A stretch of DNA of 64,000 bases from Brevibacterium spongiae. GTDB taxonomy: Bacteria > Actinomycetota > Actinomycetes > Actinomycetales > Brevibacteriaceae. Positions 16,694 through 27,415 of the stretch are shown piece after piece. Position 1 is the stretch's first letter, and each line of letters begins with the position of its first letter. Under the pieces are notes generated by a model that was not told the origin of the DNA, made no database searches, and saw nothing but the letters and a program-made list of their open reading frames with translations. The stretch spans positions 1,178,001 to 1,242,000 of the forward strand of contig NZ_CP093443.1 of assembly GCF_026168515.1 (NCBI RefSeq), written 5' to 3'. The position numbers and the translations under genes were made by a program.

Positions 16694-17182
16694 TCAGTGG
16701 CCCTCGGCCTTGAAACGCTCGATCGAAGCGTTGATCTCGGCCTCGGCGGCTTCACGGCCGGCCCAGCTCGAGCCCTTGACGTACTTGCCGGGCTCGAGGT
16801 CCTTGTACCGGGAGAAGAAGTGCTCGATCGAGTCGAGCATGAACTTGTCCACATCCGAGATGTCGGTGTAGGAGTCCCAGCGGGGATCTCCGGCGGGCAC
16901 GGCGAGGACCTTGTCGTCGCCTCCGGCCTCGTCTTCCATCTGGAACATGCCGATGGGGCGGATGTCGATGAGCACACCGGGGAACAGCGGTTCGGGCAGC
17001 AGCACGAGCACGTCGAGCGGGTCACCGTCATTGCCGAGGGTGTCCTCGATGAAGCCGTAATCGGCGGGGTACTGCATCGAGGTGTAGAGGTAGCGGTCGA
17101 GCTTGACGCGACCGGTCTCATGATCGACTTCGTACTTGATGCGGGATCCGCGGGGGATCTCGATTGTGGCCAACAGTTCCAT
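16694..17182 (-). CDS. ppa: inorganic pyrophosphatase
   Basis: A 162-residue family I soluble pyrophosphatase that hydrolyses PPi and so drives nucleic-acid and protein synthesis. The signature [10 protein letters not shown] (about residues 52-61) holds the metal-binding aspartates, and the substrate-contacting [12 protein letters not shown] and [12 protein letters not shown] segments are intact. AAGGAG precedes the ATG. The gene diverges from dacB, as I recall for actinobacterial relatives, and ends at a strong hairpin. Its -10 element overlaps that of dacB. Confidence 0.96.
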   Translation of the reverse strand: MELLATIEIPRGSRIKYEVDHETGRVKLDRYLYTSMQYPADYGFIEDTLGNDGDPLDVLVLLPEPLFPGVLIDIRPIGMFQMEDEAGGDDKVLAVPAGDPRWDSYTDISDVDKFMLDSIEHFFSRYKDLEPGKYVKGSSWAGREAAEAEINASIERFKAEGH

Positions 17183-17211
17183 AGTGCTCCTTCACGTTAG
17201 GGGTGCATCAC

Positions 17212-17218
17212 TAGAATA
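17212..17218. promoter_or_regulatory. overlapping divergent -10 elements of ppa and dacB
   Basis: The plus strand reads TAGAAT (17212-17217) toward dacB, and the minus strand reads TATTCT (17218-17213) toward ppa. The two -10 hexamers share five base pairs, so only one polymerase could open this region at a time. The -35 elements are not clear. Confidence 0.45.
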
Positions 17219-17288
17219 GATGGTACAAGTCCCCGTCATCGTCCACCGACGGCGGCCTGCACAGGTCGTCGAGGAATGAGAAGCGCGT

Positions 17289-18818
17289 TTGAACGACATC
17301 CCCGATGAGCCGAAGCCAGCGGACAAGGCGGACTCCGAAACCCCGCGCAGCGACGCGAAGAAGCAGCGACGTCGCAGGGGTAAGGGCGGGGCGATCACCG
17401 CGGGAGTCCTGGTGCTCGCGCTCGGCGCCTACGCCGCCGTCGACGCCTTCGACCTCGTGCCCGGACTTCCCAGCGTGCTGACCACGGCACCTCAGATCGA
17501 CGTCCAAACCGTGCCCGATCCCCAAGCACAGGGAAAAGATGTTCCCGCCCCCGCCTCGGCGGTGGAGGATTCTGCTCCCGTGCCGTCGACGATTCCGGAC
17601 GAGATCGACCCCATCCTCAAGGATTCGAAGGTCAAGGGCTTCGGCCTCGAGGTCCGTGACGGGCTGACCGACGATGTCCTCTATGCGAAGAACGAGACGA
17701 AGCCGCGCACCCCCGCCTCGGTGACGAAGGTCCTCACCGCGGCTGCGGCTCTCAAGGCCATCGGCGGGCAGACGCGGTTGGCGACGACCGCGGACTTCGA
17801 TGCCGAAGCGAACACCCTGACCCTGACCGGGGGAGGGGACGTGCTGCTGGGTGCCGGGGACTCCGATCCCGGATCCGTCAACGGCCACGGCGGGCTGCGG
17901 ACCTTGGCCGAAGACACCGCAGAGGCGCTCAAGGACGACGGAATCACCGAGGTGGCGCTCGGCTTGGATACGCACCGGTACACCGGCGCGGACTTCGACT
18001 CCGGCTGGGATCGCGTCGACATCGCCAAGGGAGTGATCGCCCCGATCCAGCCGATCATGGTCGACACCGCCTATATCGGGTCGAAGGACAGGGAATGGCG
18101 GGCCCGCAGCGAACACCCGGCCGCCGATGCGCTGACGATCTTCGCCAAGGAGCTCAAGCGGGCCGGAATCACCACGACCGAGGCGAAGGGTGAAGCCGAA
18201 TCGGGTGAGGCCGGTTCGGACTCGGCGCAGGACGGAGCCGGATCGGGTGAGGCCGGCAAGGAGCTCGCTCGGGTGGAGTCGGCGACGATCTCCGAGATCG
18301 TCGAATACGCGCTCGTGCACAGTGACAATGTCGTCGCCGAGGTGCTCGGCAACGAGGTCGCCCTCGCCCGGGGCGACGAGGGCAGCCTTGAAGCCGCCCC
18401 GCAGGCCGTCCTCGAAGCCCTCGGTGATTCGATCGATCTCGGGCGCACCGACCTCGTGGACACCTCGGGTCTGTCGTATGACAACAGGATCGCCCCGCAC
18501 GATCTCACGACCGTCCTCCAAGCCTCCGTCGTCGCCGACGACTCCCTGGCCGGTCTCATCAGCTACTTCCCGGTGGGCGGCCTCACCGGAACCCTGCACG
18601 ACAGAATGGTCGATGAGAAGAACGCCTCCGGGGTCGTGCACGCGAAGACCGGTACCCTCTCTACCGTGACCTCCCTGGCCGGAGGTGTGCTGGACGCGGA
18701 AGGCCGCTACCTCGTGTTCTCCATCCAGATCGACGACGTGGACAAGGACAAGATCTTGGAAGCCAGACAGACCGTGGACGACATCGTCACCGCACTCGCG
18801 AATTGCGGCTGCCGATGA
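17289..18818 (+). CDS. dacB: D-alanyl-D-alanine carboxypeptidase/endopeptidase (PBP4 type)
   Basis: A 509-residue low-molecular-weight penicillin-binding protein (S13 family) that trims peptidoglycan outside the membrane. After a basic cytoplasmic start comes one membrane segment (about 34-50), then the active-site serine motif S144-V-T-K147, S345-D-N347 and K453-T-G455. An Ala/Gly/Glu/Ser-rich insert sits near residues 298-320. The start is TTG at 17289, preceded by GAGGAATGAGAAG. The stop overlaps the next start (ATGA), coupling it to the metalloprotease gene. Domain order and length match actinobacterial DacB. Confidence 0.93.
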   Translation: MNDIPDEPKPADKADSETPRSDAKKQRRRRGKGGAITAGVLVLALGAYAAVDAFDLVPGLPSVLTTAPQIDVQTVPDPQAQGKDVPAPASAVEDSAPVPSTIPDEIDPILKDSKVKGFGLEVRDGLTDDVLYAKNETKPRTPASVTKVLTAAAALKAIGGQTRLATTADFDAEANTLTLTGGGDVLLGAGDSDPGSVNGHGGLRTLAEDTAEALKDDGITEVALGLDTHRYTGADFDSGWDRVDIAKGVIAPIQPIMVDTAYIGSKDREWRARSEHPAADALTIFAKELKRAGITTTEAKGEAESGEAGSDSAQDGAGSGEAGKELARVESATISEIVEYALVHSDNVVAEVLGNEVALARGDEGSLEAAPQAVLEALGDSIDLGRTDLVDTSGLSYDNRIAPHDLTTVLQASVVADDSLAGLISYFPVGGLTGTLHDRMVDEKNASGVVHAKTGTLSTVTSLAGGVLDAEGRYLVFSIQIDDVDKDKILEARQTVDDIVTALANCGCR

Positions 18819-19831
18819 TCGTCGATGAGAAATTCGCCGCCCGCACCGCCCGTGAGCTCGTCGCAGCGAAGAAGGCCCCGGACCCGGGAGAGCTCGATGC
18901 GCTTGTGACCGGGATGAAGGACAACGCGCTCACCGCCCAGGACCTCGTCCTCGACTCGTTCCTGCTCGAGCCCGCCCATGCCGATGCGGTGCGCACCCGG
19001 CTGGCCGCCGGAACCGTGCTCGTCCTCGACCAGGTCGGCTGGGTGAAGGCCAATGCGCAGTCCGTCAACGGAATGGTCGACGAGGCGGCCCTGCCGGCAC
19101 CCGTGACACCGGCGACCGCGAAGGGCGCGGCCGTCGAGGTCGCCGGTGTCCTGTCGCTGCTGTCGACCCGGGTGCTCGGTCAGTTCGACCCCTTCGCTGT
19201 CGAGTGCGGAAGGCTGATGTTCGTCGCGCCCGCCGTGCTCATCGCCGAGGAGGCGATGGGTGTGGATCCGCGGGACTTCCGCATGTGGGTGGCCCTGCAC
19301 GAAGCGACCCACCAAGTCCAGTTCGCGACCGCCCCGTGGTTGCGCGAGCATATGCGTTCGCTGCTGTCCGGGGTCGTGTCCACGCGAGTGTCAATGCCCG
19401 GGGTCGGCGGGATCGTCGATCTCTTCGCCACGCTCGGCCGCATCGTCAAGGGTGATGCCAGCCTCGTCGATCTCATCCGCGACGAACAGATGCGTTCCGC
19501 ACTCGACGAGGCGACCGCGATCCTGTCCCTGCTCGAAGGCCATGCAGATGTCGTCATGGACGAGGTCGGGGCCGGGGTGATCCCGAGCGTGCGGAAGCTG
19601 CGCCGGAAGTTCGAGGCCCGCCGGGACGCCGGGCAGGGCGGATTCCTGTCCAACCTGCTGGGCATGGACCTCAAGCTCGCCCAGTATCGCGACGGGGCGA
19701 AGTTCGTCCGTGCAGTGCGTCGGGAGGTCGGGCAGAAGGGGTTCTCCCGCATCTACGAAGCTCCCGCCAACCTGCCGCGCACCGCCGAGATCCACGACCC
19801 GCACCTCTGGCTCGACCGGGTCCATGGCTGA
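18815..19831 (+). CDS. zinc-dependent metalloprotease (DUF2342 family)
   Basis: A 338-residue protein with an HEATH motif (His162-Glu163, His166) that fits an HExxH zinc protease site, and a downstream EGHADVVMD segment that may supply the third ligand. The family is actinobacterial, sits between dacB and tilS in many genomes, and has been labelled a putative hydrolase or F420-associated protein; no physiological substrate is known to me. The ATG at 18815 overlaps the dacB stop, and its own stop overlaps the tilS start by 8 bp. Confidence 0.85.
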   Translation: MIVDEKFAARTARELVAAKKAPDPGELDALVTGMKDNALTAQDLVLDSFLLEPAHADAVRTRLAAGTVLVLDQVGWVKANAQSVNGMVDEAALPAPVTPATAKGAAVEVAGVLSLLSTRVLGQFDPFAVECGRLMFVAPAVLIAEEAMGVDPRDFRMWVALHEATHQVQFATAPWLREHMRSLLSGVVSTRVSMPGVGGIVDLFATLGRIVKGDASLVDLIRDEQMRSALDEATAILSLLEGHADVVMDEVGAGVIPSVRKLRRKFEARRDAGQGGFLSNLLGMDLKLAQYRDGAKFVRAVRREVGQKGFSRIYEAPANLPRTAEIHDPHLWLDRVHG

Positions 19832-20951
19832 GAGTCCGTCACCGAGGCGGCCCACCCTTGACCCCGCCAGCGCAGCCATCCGCACCGCAGTGCGTGCCGG
19901 CCTCGCCGCCGCGGCTTCGGTGGCCGAACCGAATCCGACTGAGTCGAGATCGGCAGAGTCGAATCCGACCGTGCCGAGACCCGCAGTGCCGAATCCGGCT
20001 GAATCGGGTTCAGCCGAGTCGGATCCGACCGTGCCGGGGCTCATCGTCGCCGTGTCCGGGGGAGCGGATTCGATGGCGCTGCTCCACGCGACGGCCTTCC
20101 TCCATCGTCGCGGAGAGGTCCGCGCCCGCGCCGTCACCGTCGACCACGGCCTTCAATCCGGAAGCACCGAGGTGGCCCGCCGTGTCGTCGCCACCGCCGA
20201 GTCCTGGGGCATGCCCGCCGGAAGGGCACCCGTCGACATCACCGCGGGTGAGGAAGGGGTCGAAGCCGCGGCGCGTACCGCCCGCTACGCAGCACTCGAG
20301 ACCGCGCGGAGAGAATCCTGTGCCGACTGGATTCTCACCGCCCACACCCGCAGCGACCAGGCCGAGACCGTTCTGCTCGGGCTCATGCGCGGTTCGGGCA
20401 CCCGGTCCCTGGCCGGAATGAGTCCGCAGACAGGGCGGCTGCTGCGCCCCCTGCTCGGCCTCGACCGGGACCAGACGGAAGAGTCCTGTCGGGCGCAGGG
20501 CATCGAGGTCTGGAACGATCCGATGAATGTAGACCCCGCCTTCACCCGGGTGCGGGCCCGGCAGCTTCTCGCCGTCTTGGAAACCGAACTCGGTCAGCCG
20601 CTGGTGGCGAATCTCGCCCGCACCGCCGACCTGTGCCGCGCCGACGCCGACTATCTCGATGACCGCGCGAACGCGGTGGTGCACGGGCTGCGAGGGGCCG
20701 CCTCGGTGCCGGTCGAAGCCTTCACCGTCCTCGACGATGCGGTGCTCGGCCGGGTCGTCCGAGACTGGGCGATCTCACTCGGCGTACCCGCCCAGAACTT
20801 CGGGGGAACCCGCGTGTCCGAACTGTGCAGTCTCATCCGCAGCCGCCGACGCGGCCGCCTGTCGCTGCCCGGCGACACCGAAGTCGTCATCGACCGTGGC
20901 CACGTCGTGTTCCAGGTGGCTGCCAAGGCGCACGAGAGCCGGCGGCAGTAG
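19824..20951 (+). CDS. tilS: tRNA(Ile)-lysidine synthase
   Basis: A 375-residue N-type ATP pyrophosphatase that converts C34 of tRNA-Ile(CAU) to lysidine, which lets it read AUA. The PP-loop SGGADS starts at residue 78, followed by VDHGLQ, and HTRSDQAETVLLGLMRGSG is the TilS signature. The PP-loop normally begins within the first 30-40 residues. Here an extra Pro/Glu/Ser-rich segment (about residues 34-72) precedes it and is coded by a 48-bp duplicated sequence. The start overlaps the metalloprotease gene. Function is expected to be essential, so the insert must be tolerated. Confidence 0.92.
   Translation: MAESPSPRRPTLDPASAAIRTAVRAGLAAAASVAEPNPTESRSAESNPTVPRPAVPNPAESGSAESDPTVPGLIVAVSGGADSMALLHATAFLHRRGEVRARAVTVDHGLQSGSTEVARRVVATAESWGMPAGRAPVDITAGEEGVEAAARTARYAALETARRESCADWILTAHTRSDQAETVLLGLMRGSGTRSLAGMSPQTGRLLRPLLGLDRDQTEESCRAQGIEVWNDPMNVDPAFTRVRARQLLAVLETELGQPLVANLARTADLCRADADYLDDRANAVVHGLRGAASVPVEAFTVLDDAVLGRVVRDWAISLGVPAQNFGGTRVSELCSLIRSRRRGRLSLPGDTEVVIDRGHVVFQVAAKAHESRRQ
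19929..20036 (+). repeat. 48-bp imperfect direct repeat inside tilS
   Basis: Two 48-bp copies (19929-19976 and 19989-20036, offset 60 bp) begin with CCGAATCCG and end with ATCCGACCGTGCCG. They encode the Pro/Glu/Ser-rich N-terminal insert of TilS. Confidence 0.85.
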
Positions 20952-21014
20952 CCGACGCAATGGCCGGCGCACCCGCGACCGACGGGGCGACACCCGCGGT
21001 CGGCGGGCCGCCGC

Positions 21015-22319
21015 TCAGCTCGAACGGGTTCCTCCGAGCAGCCGACCGCCCGAGGCGATGAGCCGACCCGACTTGAACACGTCCCGCTCGACCGGACAGT
21101 CCATGATCGCCGAGGTGACAGTATCGGCTGGAAGCAGCACGAAATCGGCGGGCGCTCCCATCCCGAGCCCGAACCGGGCATCCTCGACAAGCGGCGAACC
21201 ATCGGGACGTGCCCCGGCCAACACCTGGGCACCCCCACGCGAGGCGATATCGAGGCAGCCCTCGATGTCGGCATCAGCCCGGAAGCCGTTCGTGAACGCC
21301 AGCTGCCAGGTTCGGCGCAGCAGATCGCCATCACCATAGGGACTCCAGTAATCACGCTGCCCGTCCTCACCGAGGCCCAGGGCCAGACCACGCTTCGCGA
21401 TCATCGCCTGCGGCAGCACTCCCTTGGCCGGGGCGACCGTCGTCAGGGACACCCCCGCCTCGGCGAGGGCGTCGAGGACGCGAGCGACCTGGGCCTCCGG
21501 GTTCGTGTTGAGGGCGAAGGCATGGGAGACAGTGACCTGTCCGTCCATTCCCGCCGCCCGGGTGCGGGTCGCGATCTCCTCGAGTGAGAACAGGCCGGCG
21601 GTGCCCGCCTCGTGGAGATGGATGTCGATGCCCTTGCCGTGCTTCTGCGCCAGGGCGAAGACGGTGTCGAGGTGAGTCACGGGATCCCGGTCATAGAGCA
21701 GCGGGTCGAGGCCGCCGACGAGATCGGCGCCGTCGGCCAGTGCCGCGTCGAGGAGTTCACGCACACCCTGTTCGCGGACGATGCCGGCCTGCGGGAACGC
21801 GACGATCTGGAAGTCGAGGACATCGGCATGAGCCTCGAGAGCCGCCTTGACTCCGTGGAAGCGTTCGAGTCCGCAGTCCGCGTCGACTTGGGCATGTGTG
21901 CGGATGCGGGTCCCGCCCGAGGCGATGATCTCAGCAATGGCATAGGACGCCTGGTCGGACACCGAACGCTCACCATGGCGCCAGTTCTCACGGTCATTCA
22001 TGATGTACCCGTGCAGGGTGCCGTCGGCAGTGTGCGGTCGGAATGTCTGCCCCATCCGATTCGAATCCAGGTGGGCATGGACATCGCCGAGGCTGGGCAG
22101 CAGAATCCGTCCCGCACCGTCGATGACCTCGTCCCCGGAATCCGGGCCGGTGTTCCCAGCATCCGATTCCACAGCAGCGCCGGTGCCGCGACCAGACTCC
22201 CCGGCACCGCGGTCTGCCGCGGGGGAGACGCGGGTGATGAGCCCTTCTCCGATCTCGACGTCGACGGCAGGAGCATCGGGGGTGCGCGGGAAGAGGCGCA
22301 CATTCTTCACGATCGTCAT
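21015..22319 (-). CDS. amidohydrolase, cytosine-deaminase-like
   Basis: A 434-residue metal-dependent hydrolase. The HAHLD motif near residue 81 supplies two metal-binding His, HTHAQ-VD and the HLHEAG and SHAFAL segments supply further ligands, and LGLGEDG near the C-terminus carries the catalytic Asp. This pattern matches the CodA/AtzB-like branch that deaminates or hydrolyses cytosine-like rings. The acidic insert near residues 35-65 is unusual. The ATG has no ribosome site but lies 6 nt after TAGTGT, suggesting a leaderless mRNA. It diverges from a CynX-type MFS gene, which may import its substrate. Confidence 0.82.
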   Translation of the reverse strand: MTIVKNVRLFPRTPDAPAVDVEIGEGLITRVSPAADRGAGESGRGTGAAVESDAGNTGPDSGDEVIDGAGRILLPSLGDVHAHLDSNRMGQTFRPHTADGTLHGYIMNDRENWRHGERSVSDQASYAIAEIIASGGTRIRTHAQVDADCGLERFHGVKAALEAHADVLDFQIVAFPQAGIVREQGVRELLDAALADGADLVGGLDPLLYDRDPVTHLDTVFALAQKHGKGIDIHLHEAGTAGLFSLEEIATRTRAAGMDGQVTVSHAFALNTNPEAQVARVLDALAEAGVSLTTVAPAKGVLPQAMIAKRGLALGLGEDGQRDYWSPYGDGDLLRRTWQLAFTNGFRADADIEGCLDIASRGGAQVLAGARPDGSPLVEDARFGLGMGAPADFVLLPADTVTSAIMDCPVERDVFKSGRLIASGGRLLGGTRSS

Positions 22320-22325
22320 GGTCCA

Positions 22326-22331
22326 ACACTA
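22326..22331 (-). promoter_or_regulatory. -10 element of the amidohydrolase gene (leaderless)
   Basis: TAGTGT on the minus strand ends 6 nt before the ATG at 22319. No ribosome site is present. Confidence 0.45.
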
Positions 22332-22393
22332 CGGCCGGAACCGGAGCCCGGCCCCGCAGCACGGCAACGACAGCTGTCTGAAAGGATGAGCAC

Positions 22394-23752
22394 ATGACGA
22401 CTTCGACCGAGCTCGGGTTCCGCCGCACCCGGGGCCTGGACATCCTCGCTCTGGCCTGCCTCGTGCTCATCGCAGCATCGCTGCGGCCCGCGGCGTCCTC
22501 GCTGGGTCCCGTGCTCTCCGAAGTCAAGGACGGCTTCTCACTCGCCGAATGGCAGACCGGTCTGCTCACCGCCCTCCCCGGCCTCGTCTTCGCGATCTGC
22601 GGCATCATCGCTGTGCCCCTGCTCAAACGTCTCGGCCTATTCACCGCCTTGGCGCTGAGCTGCGTGGCCATCGTCGCAGGCGTCGGGCTGCGCGCGGTCG
22701 TCACCGAATGGACGACCTTCGGCCTGCTCACCATCCTCGCCCTGGCCGGAATGTCGATCGGCAACGTCATCCTGCCCGTCTACGTCAAGGCTCGCTTCCC
22801 GCACCGGCCGACGCTGGGCTCCACGACATTCACCGTCTCGCTGGGCCTCGGGTCGATGCTGCCGTCGCTGCTCACCGCGCCTCTGGCCGACAGCTTCGGC
22901 GGCTGGCGTGTGGGGCTCGGGTTCTGGCTCCTCCTGCCTCTGTCCGCACTCATCACCTGGGCGGTGCTGCGGACGCTGAAGTCAGTGCCCATCCTCTCCG
23001 GGCGGGGCACGTCAGGGCCGGTCACCTCCGGTCCGGGCACGGAACCCGGCGCACAACGGGTGGAAGAACCGCCTCGGCGACCGGTGTTCTTCTCACCGAA
23101 GGCGCGGTACATGGCGATGTTCTTCGGCCTCCAATCGGCCAACGCCTACGTCCAGTTCGGGTGGGTGCCGCAGATCTACCGCGATGCCGGGCTCGACCCG
23201 TTCCTCGCCGGAATCATGCTCACGATCGTGACCTTCGGCGGACTGCCCGGAGGATTCCTCGCCCCGCAGATCATCGTCCGCAACATCGCCCCACGCGCAT
23301 TCCTCGTCTCCTTCGGCGTCAGCGCCGTCGCAGGCTACACGGGACTGCTGCTCATCCCCGCCACCACTCCGTGGATCTGGGCGATTCTGCTCGGCTACGG
23401 CGGCTTCGCGTTCCCCGCCGCGCTGGCTCTCATCACCTCCCGCACCCGAGACGTGTCCGTGACAGCCTCGACGTCGGCGTTCGTGCAGTCCTCGGGCTAC
23501 GTGCTCGCCGCGATCGGGCCCCTGGCCCTGGGCGGTCTGCTCGGCCTCAGCGGCGGATGGCAGGTGCCGCTGTGGTTCATGGTCGGCATCTCCGCACTCA
23601 TGGCGGTCACCGGTTGGCTCTCGGCCGGACCCGGAACCGTCGATGACGAGTTGGCTCCGGACCGACCGCACGGCGGCACCGGTGAGGCTGGCACCCGTGA
23701 GACCGACAGAGGCACCGAGGAGGCCGACAGTGGCACCGGTGAGGCAACGTGA
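22394..23752 (+). CDS. MFS transporter, CynX/NimT type
   Basis: A 452-residue 12-helix transporter that resembles the cyanate/nitroimidazole (CynX/NimT) branch: an early LRPAASSLGPVL segment and the helix with GMSIGNVILPVYVKARFP. A cytoplasmic loop with repeated GT/SGP residues lies between helices 6 and 7, and the tail is rich in Gly, Glu and Thr repeats (GTGEAGTRETDRGTEEADSG). AAAGGATGAG precedes the ATG. The divergent amidohydrolase suggests uptake of a nucleobase-like or small amide compound; this is an inference. Confidence 0.8.
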   Translation: MTTSTELGFRRTRGLDILALACLVLIAASLRPAASSLGPVLSEVKDGFSLAEWQTGLLTALPGLVFAICGIIAVPLLKRLGLFTALALSCVAIVAGVGLRAVVTEWTTFGLLTILALAGMSIGNVILPVYVKARFPHRPTLGSTTFTVSLGLGSMLPSLLTAPLADSFGGWRVGLGFWLLLPLSALITWAVLRTLKSVPILSGRGTSGPVTSGPGTEPGAQRVEEPPRRPVFFSPKARYMAMFFGLQSANAYVQFGWVPQIYRDAGLDPFLAGIMLTIVTFGGLPGGFLAPQIIVRNIAPRAFLVSFGVSAVAGYTGLLLIPATTPWIWAILLGYGGFAFPAALALITSRTRDVSVTASTSAFVQSSGYVLAAIGPLALGGLLGLSGGWQVPLWFMVGISALMAVTGWLSAGPGTVDDELAPDRPHGGTGEAGTRETDRGTEEADSGTGEAT

Positions 23753-23754
23753 CC

Positions 23755-23760
23755 CATAAT
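23755..23760 (+). promoter_or_regulatory. probable -10 element of hpt
   Basis: CATAAT differs from TATAAT at one base and sits 39 nt before the GTG start, with the GAGGAG ribosome site in between. Confidence 0.4.
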
Positions 23761-23798
23761 GGAATCTCCAGGACCCCATCTGAGGAGAAGCGACGCTC

Positions 23799-24350
23799 GT
23801 GGACATCAACGATCTCGGCAATGACATCGAAAAAGTACTCGTCTCGGAAGAGCAGATAGCCGCACGACTCGTTGAACTGGCAGCCGCCATCGATGAAGAC
23901 TACAAGGACAAGGACATCCTCCTCGTCGGCGTCCTCAAGGGAGCGGTCATGGTCATGGCCGACCTCGCCCGCGCGCTGCACTCACCGGTGACGATGGACT
24001 GGATGGCCGTGTCCTCCTACGGCTCCGGCACCAAATCCTCCGGCGTCGTGCGCATCCTCAAGGACCTCGACACCGACCTGACCGACCGTCACGTCCTCAT
24101 CGTCGAAGACATCATCGACTCCGGACTGACCCTGTCCTGGCTGGTCCAGAACCTGCGCACCCGCGGAGCCGCGACCGTCGAGATCTGCACGATGCTGCGC
24201 AAGCCCGAAGCCGTGAAGGTCGACATCGACGTCAAGTACGTCGGCTTCGACGTGCCCAACGAATTCGTCATCGGCTACGGCCTCGACTATGCGGAGAAGT
24301 ACCGCAACGTGCCGTTCGTCGCGACCCTGGCCCAGCACGTCTACAGCTGA
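23799..24350 (+). CDS. hpt: hypoxanthine phosphoribosyltransferase
   Basis: A 183-residue purine salvage enzyme that joins hypoxanthine or guanine to PRPP. The PRPP-binding loop is VLIVEDIIDSGLTLSWL (about residues 104-120), and LVGVLKGAVMVMADLARAL near residue 40 is the other family signature. It starts with GTG; GAGGAG lies 11 nt upstream, a rather long spacing. In actinobacteria it normally follows tilS directly, but here two unrelated divergent genes lie between them. Confidence 0.95.
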   Translation: MDINDLGNDIEKVLVSEEQIAARLVELAAAIDEDYKDKDILLVGVLKGAVMVMADLARALHSPVTMDWMAVSSYGSGTKSSGVVRILKDLDTDLTDRHVLIVEDIIDSGLTLSWLVQNLRTRGAATVEICTMLRKPEAVKVDIDVKYVGFDVPNEFVIGYGLDYAEKYRNVPFVATLAQHVYS

Positions 24351-24428
24351 GCCGAGACACCGCCGCAGTTTTACGCTCGCGTCGAACCGGCGGTCCATCC
24401 GACACCGGGCGCGGAATAGTTCCGCCCG

Positions 24429-24503
24429 GATTCGGGCTATGCCGGTGCACTGCGATCACGGTTCGTCATCGGGCGTGCACACCGATTCGGGCTGTGCCGG
24501 TGC
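24429..24503 (+). repeat. 20-bp direct repeat ahead of the ftsH promoter
   Basis: Copies of GATTCGGGCTRTGCCGGTGC at 24429-24448 and 24484-24503 differ at one base and start 55 bp apart. The second ends 7 bp before the TAGGCT -10 element, so it overlaps where a -35 would lie. Confidence 0.8.
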
Positions 24504-24510
24504 GAAGTAC

Positions 24511-24516
24511 TAGGCT
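24511..24516 (+). promoter_or_regulatory. -10 element upstream of ftsH
   Basis: TAGGCT ends 7 nt before an ATG (24524) that opens a 17-codon frame. A second candidate, TAGCCT (24544-24549), could start a shorter transcript near 24556. Confidence 0.45.
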
Positions 24517-24523
24517 GTGGGGG

Positions 24524-24577
24524 ATGTTCCCAGGCAGCCTCGGTAGCCTGAAACGGTTGCCCACATCTTTTTCCTGA
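24524..24577 (+). CDS. possible leaderless 17-aa leader peptide upstream of ftsH
   Basis: An ATG lying 7 nt after a TAGGCT -10 element opens a 17-codon frame with Ser, Gly, Leu and Lys residues. Its TGA stop overlaps the GAGAGG ribosome site of ftsH. The spacing matches other leaderless genes in this window. Translation is a prediction only, and chance occurrence of such a short frame is possible. Confidence 0.3.
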   Translation: MFPGSLGSLKRLPTSFS

Positions 24578-24585
24578 GAGGACTT

Positions 24586-26765
<2,180 letters not shown>

Positions 26766-26766
<1 letters not shown>

Positions 26767-27389
26767 TGGCCGATACCGAAGAGGTCACCGCGGGCCTCGG
26801 GCCTGCGCCCGCCGGGCATGAGAACAAAGTCGATCAGGACCGGATCGCCGCGGCAGTGCGTGAGATCCTCATCGCCGTGGGCGAAGACCCTGATCGTGAG
26901 GGTCTCGTCGAAACCCCGTCGCGAGTGGCCAGGGCGTACGAGGAGATCTTCGCGGGCCTGCACCGGGACCCGTCCGAAGTCCTCGGCGTGACCTTCGACA
27001 TCAGCCACGAGGAGCTCGTCCTCGTCCGCGACATCGACCTCTACTCCACCTGCGAACACCACCTCGTGCCGTTCCACGGAGTCGCTCACATCGGATACAT
27101 TCCGAGCAAGAACGGCAAGGTCACAGGCCTATCGAAGCTTGCGCGCCTCGTCGAGATCTACGCCCGCCGCCCGCAGGTGCAGGAACGGCTGACCGCGCAG
27201 ATCGCCGACGCCCTCGTCGAACACCTCGACCCCCAAGGCGTCATCGTCGTCGTCGAAGCCGAACACCTGTGCATGACCATGCGCGGGGTCCGCAAACCCG
27301 GCGCCTCGACGATCACCTCGGCCGTGCGCGGTCAGCTGCGCGACAGCGCCTCCCGATCCGAAGCGATGAGCCTGATCCTCGGACGCTGA
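26766..27389 (+). CDS. folE: GTP cyclohydrolase I
   Basis: A 207-residue enzyme that makes dihydroneopterin triphosphate from GTP, the first step of folate synthesis. The zinc-binding and catalytic segment [12 protein letters not shown] lies at about residues 94-105, and the second ligand region is [17 protein letters not shown]. Both Cys ligands and the His pair are present. The ATG overlaps the ftsH stop by one base, and folP follows 26 bp after the stop, forming the folate operon. Confidence 0.97.
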
Positions 27390-27415
27390 GAATCGGCACG
27401 AGGGACAGAGCAGCG

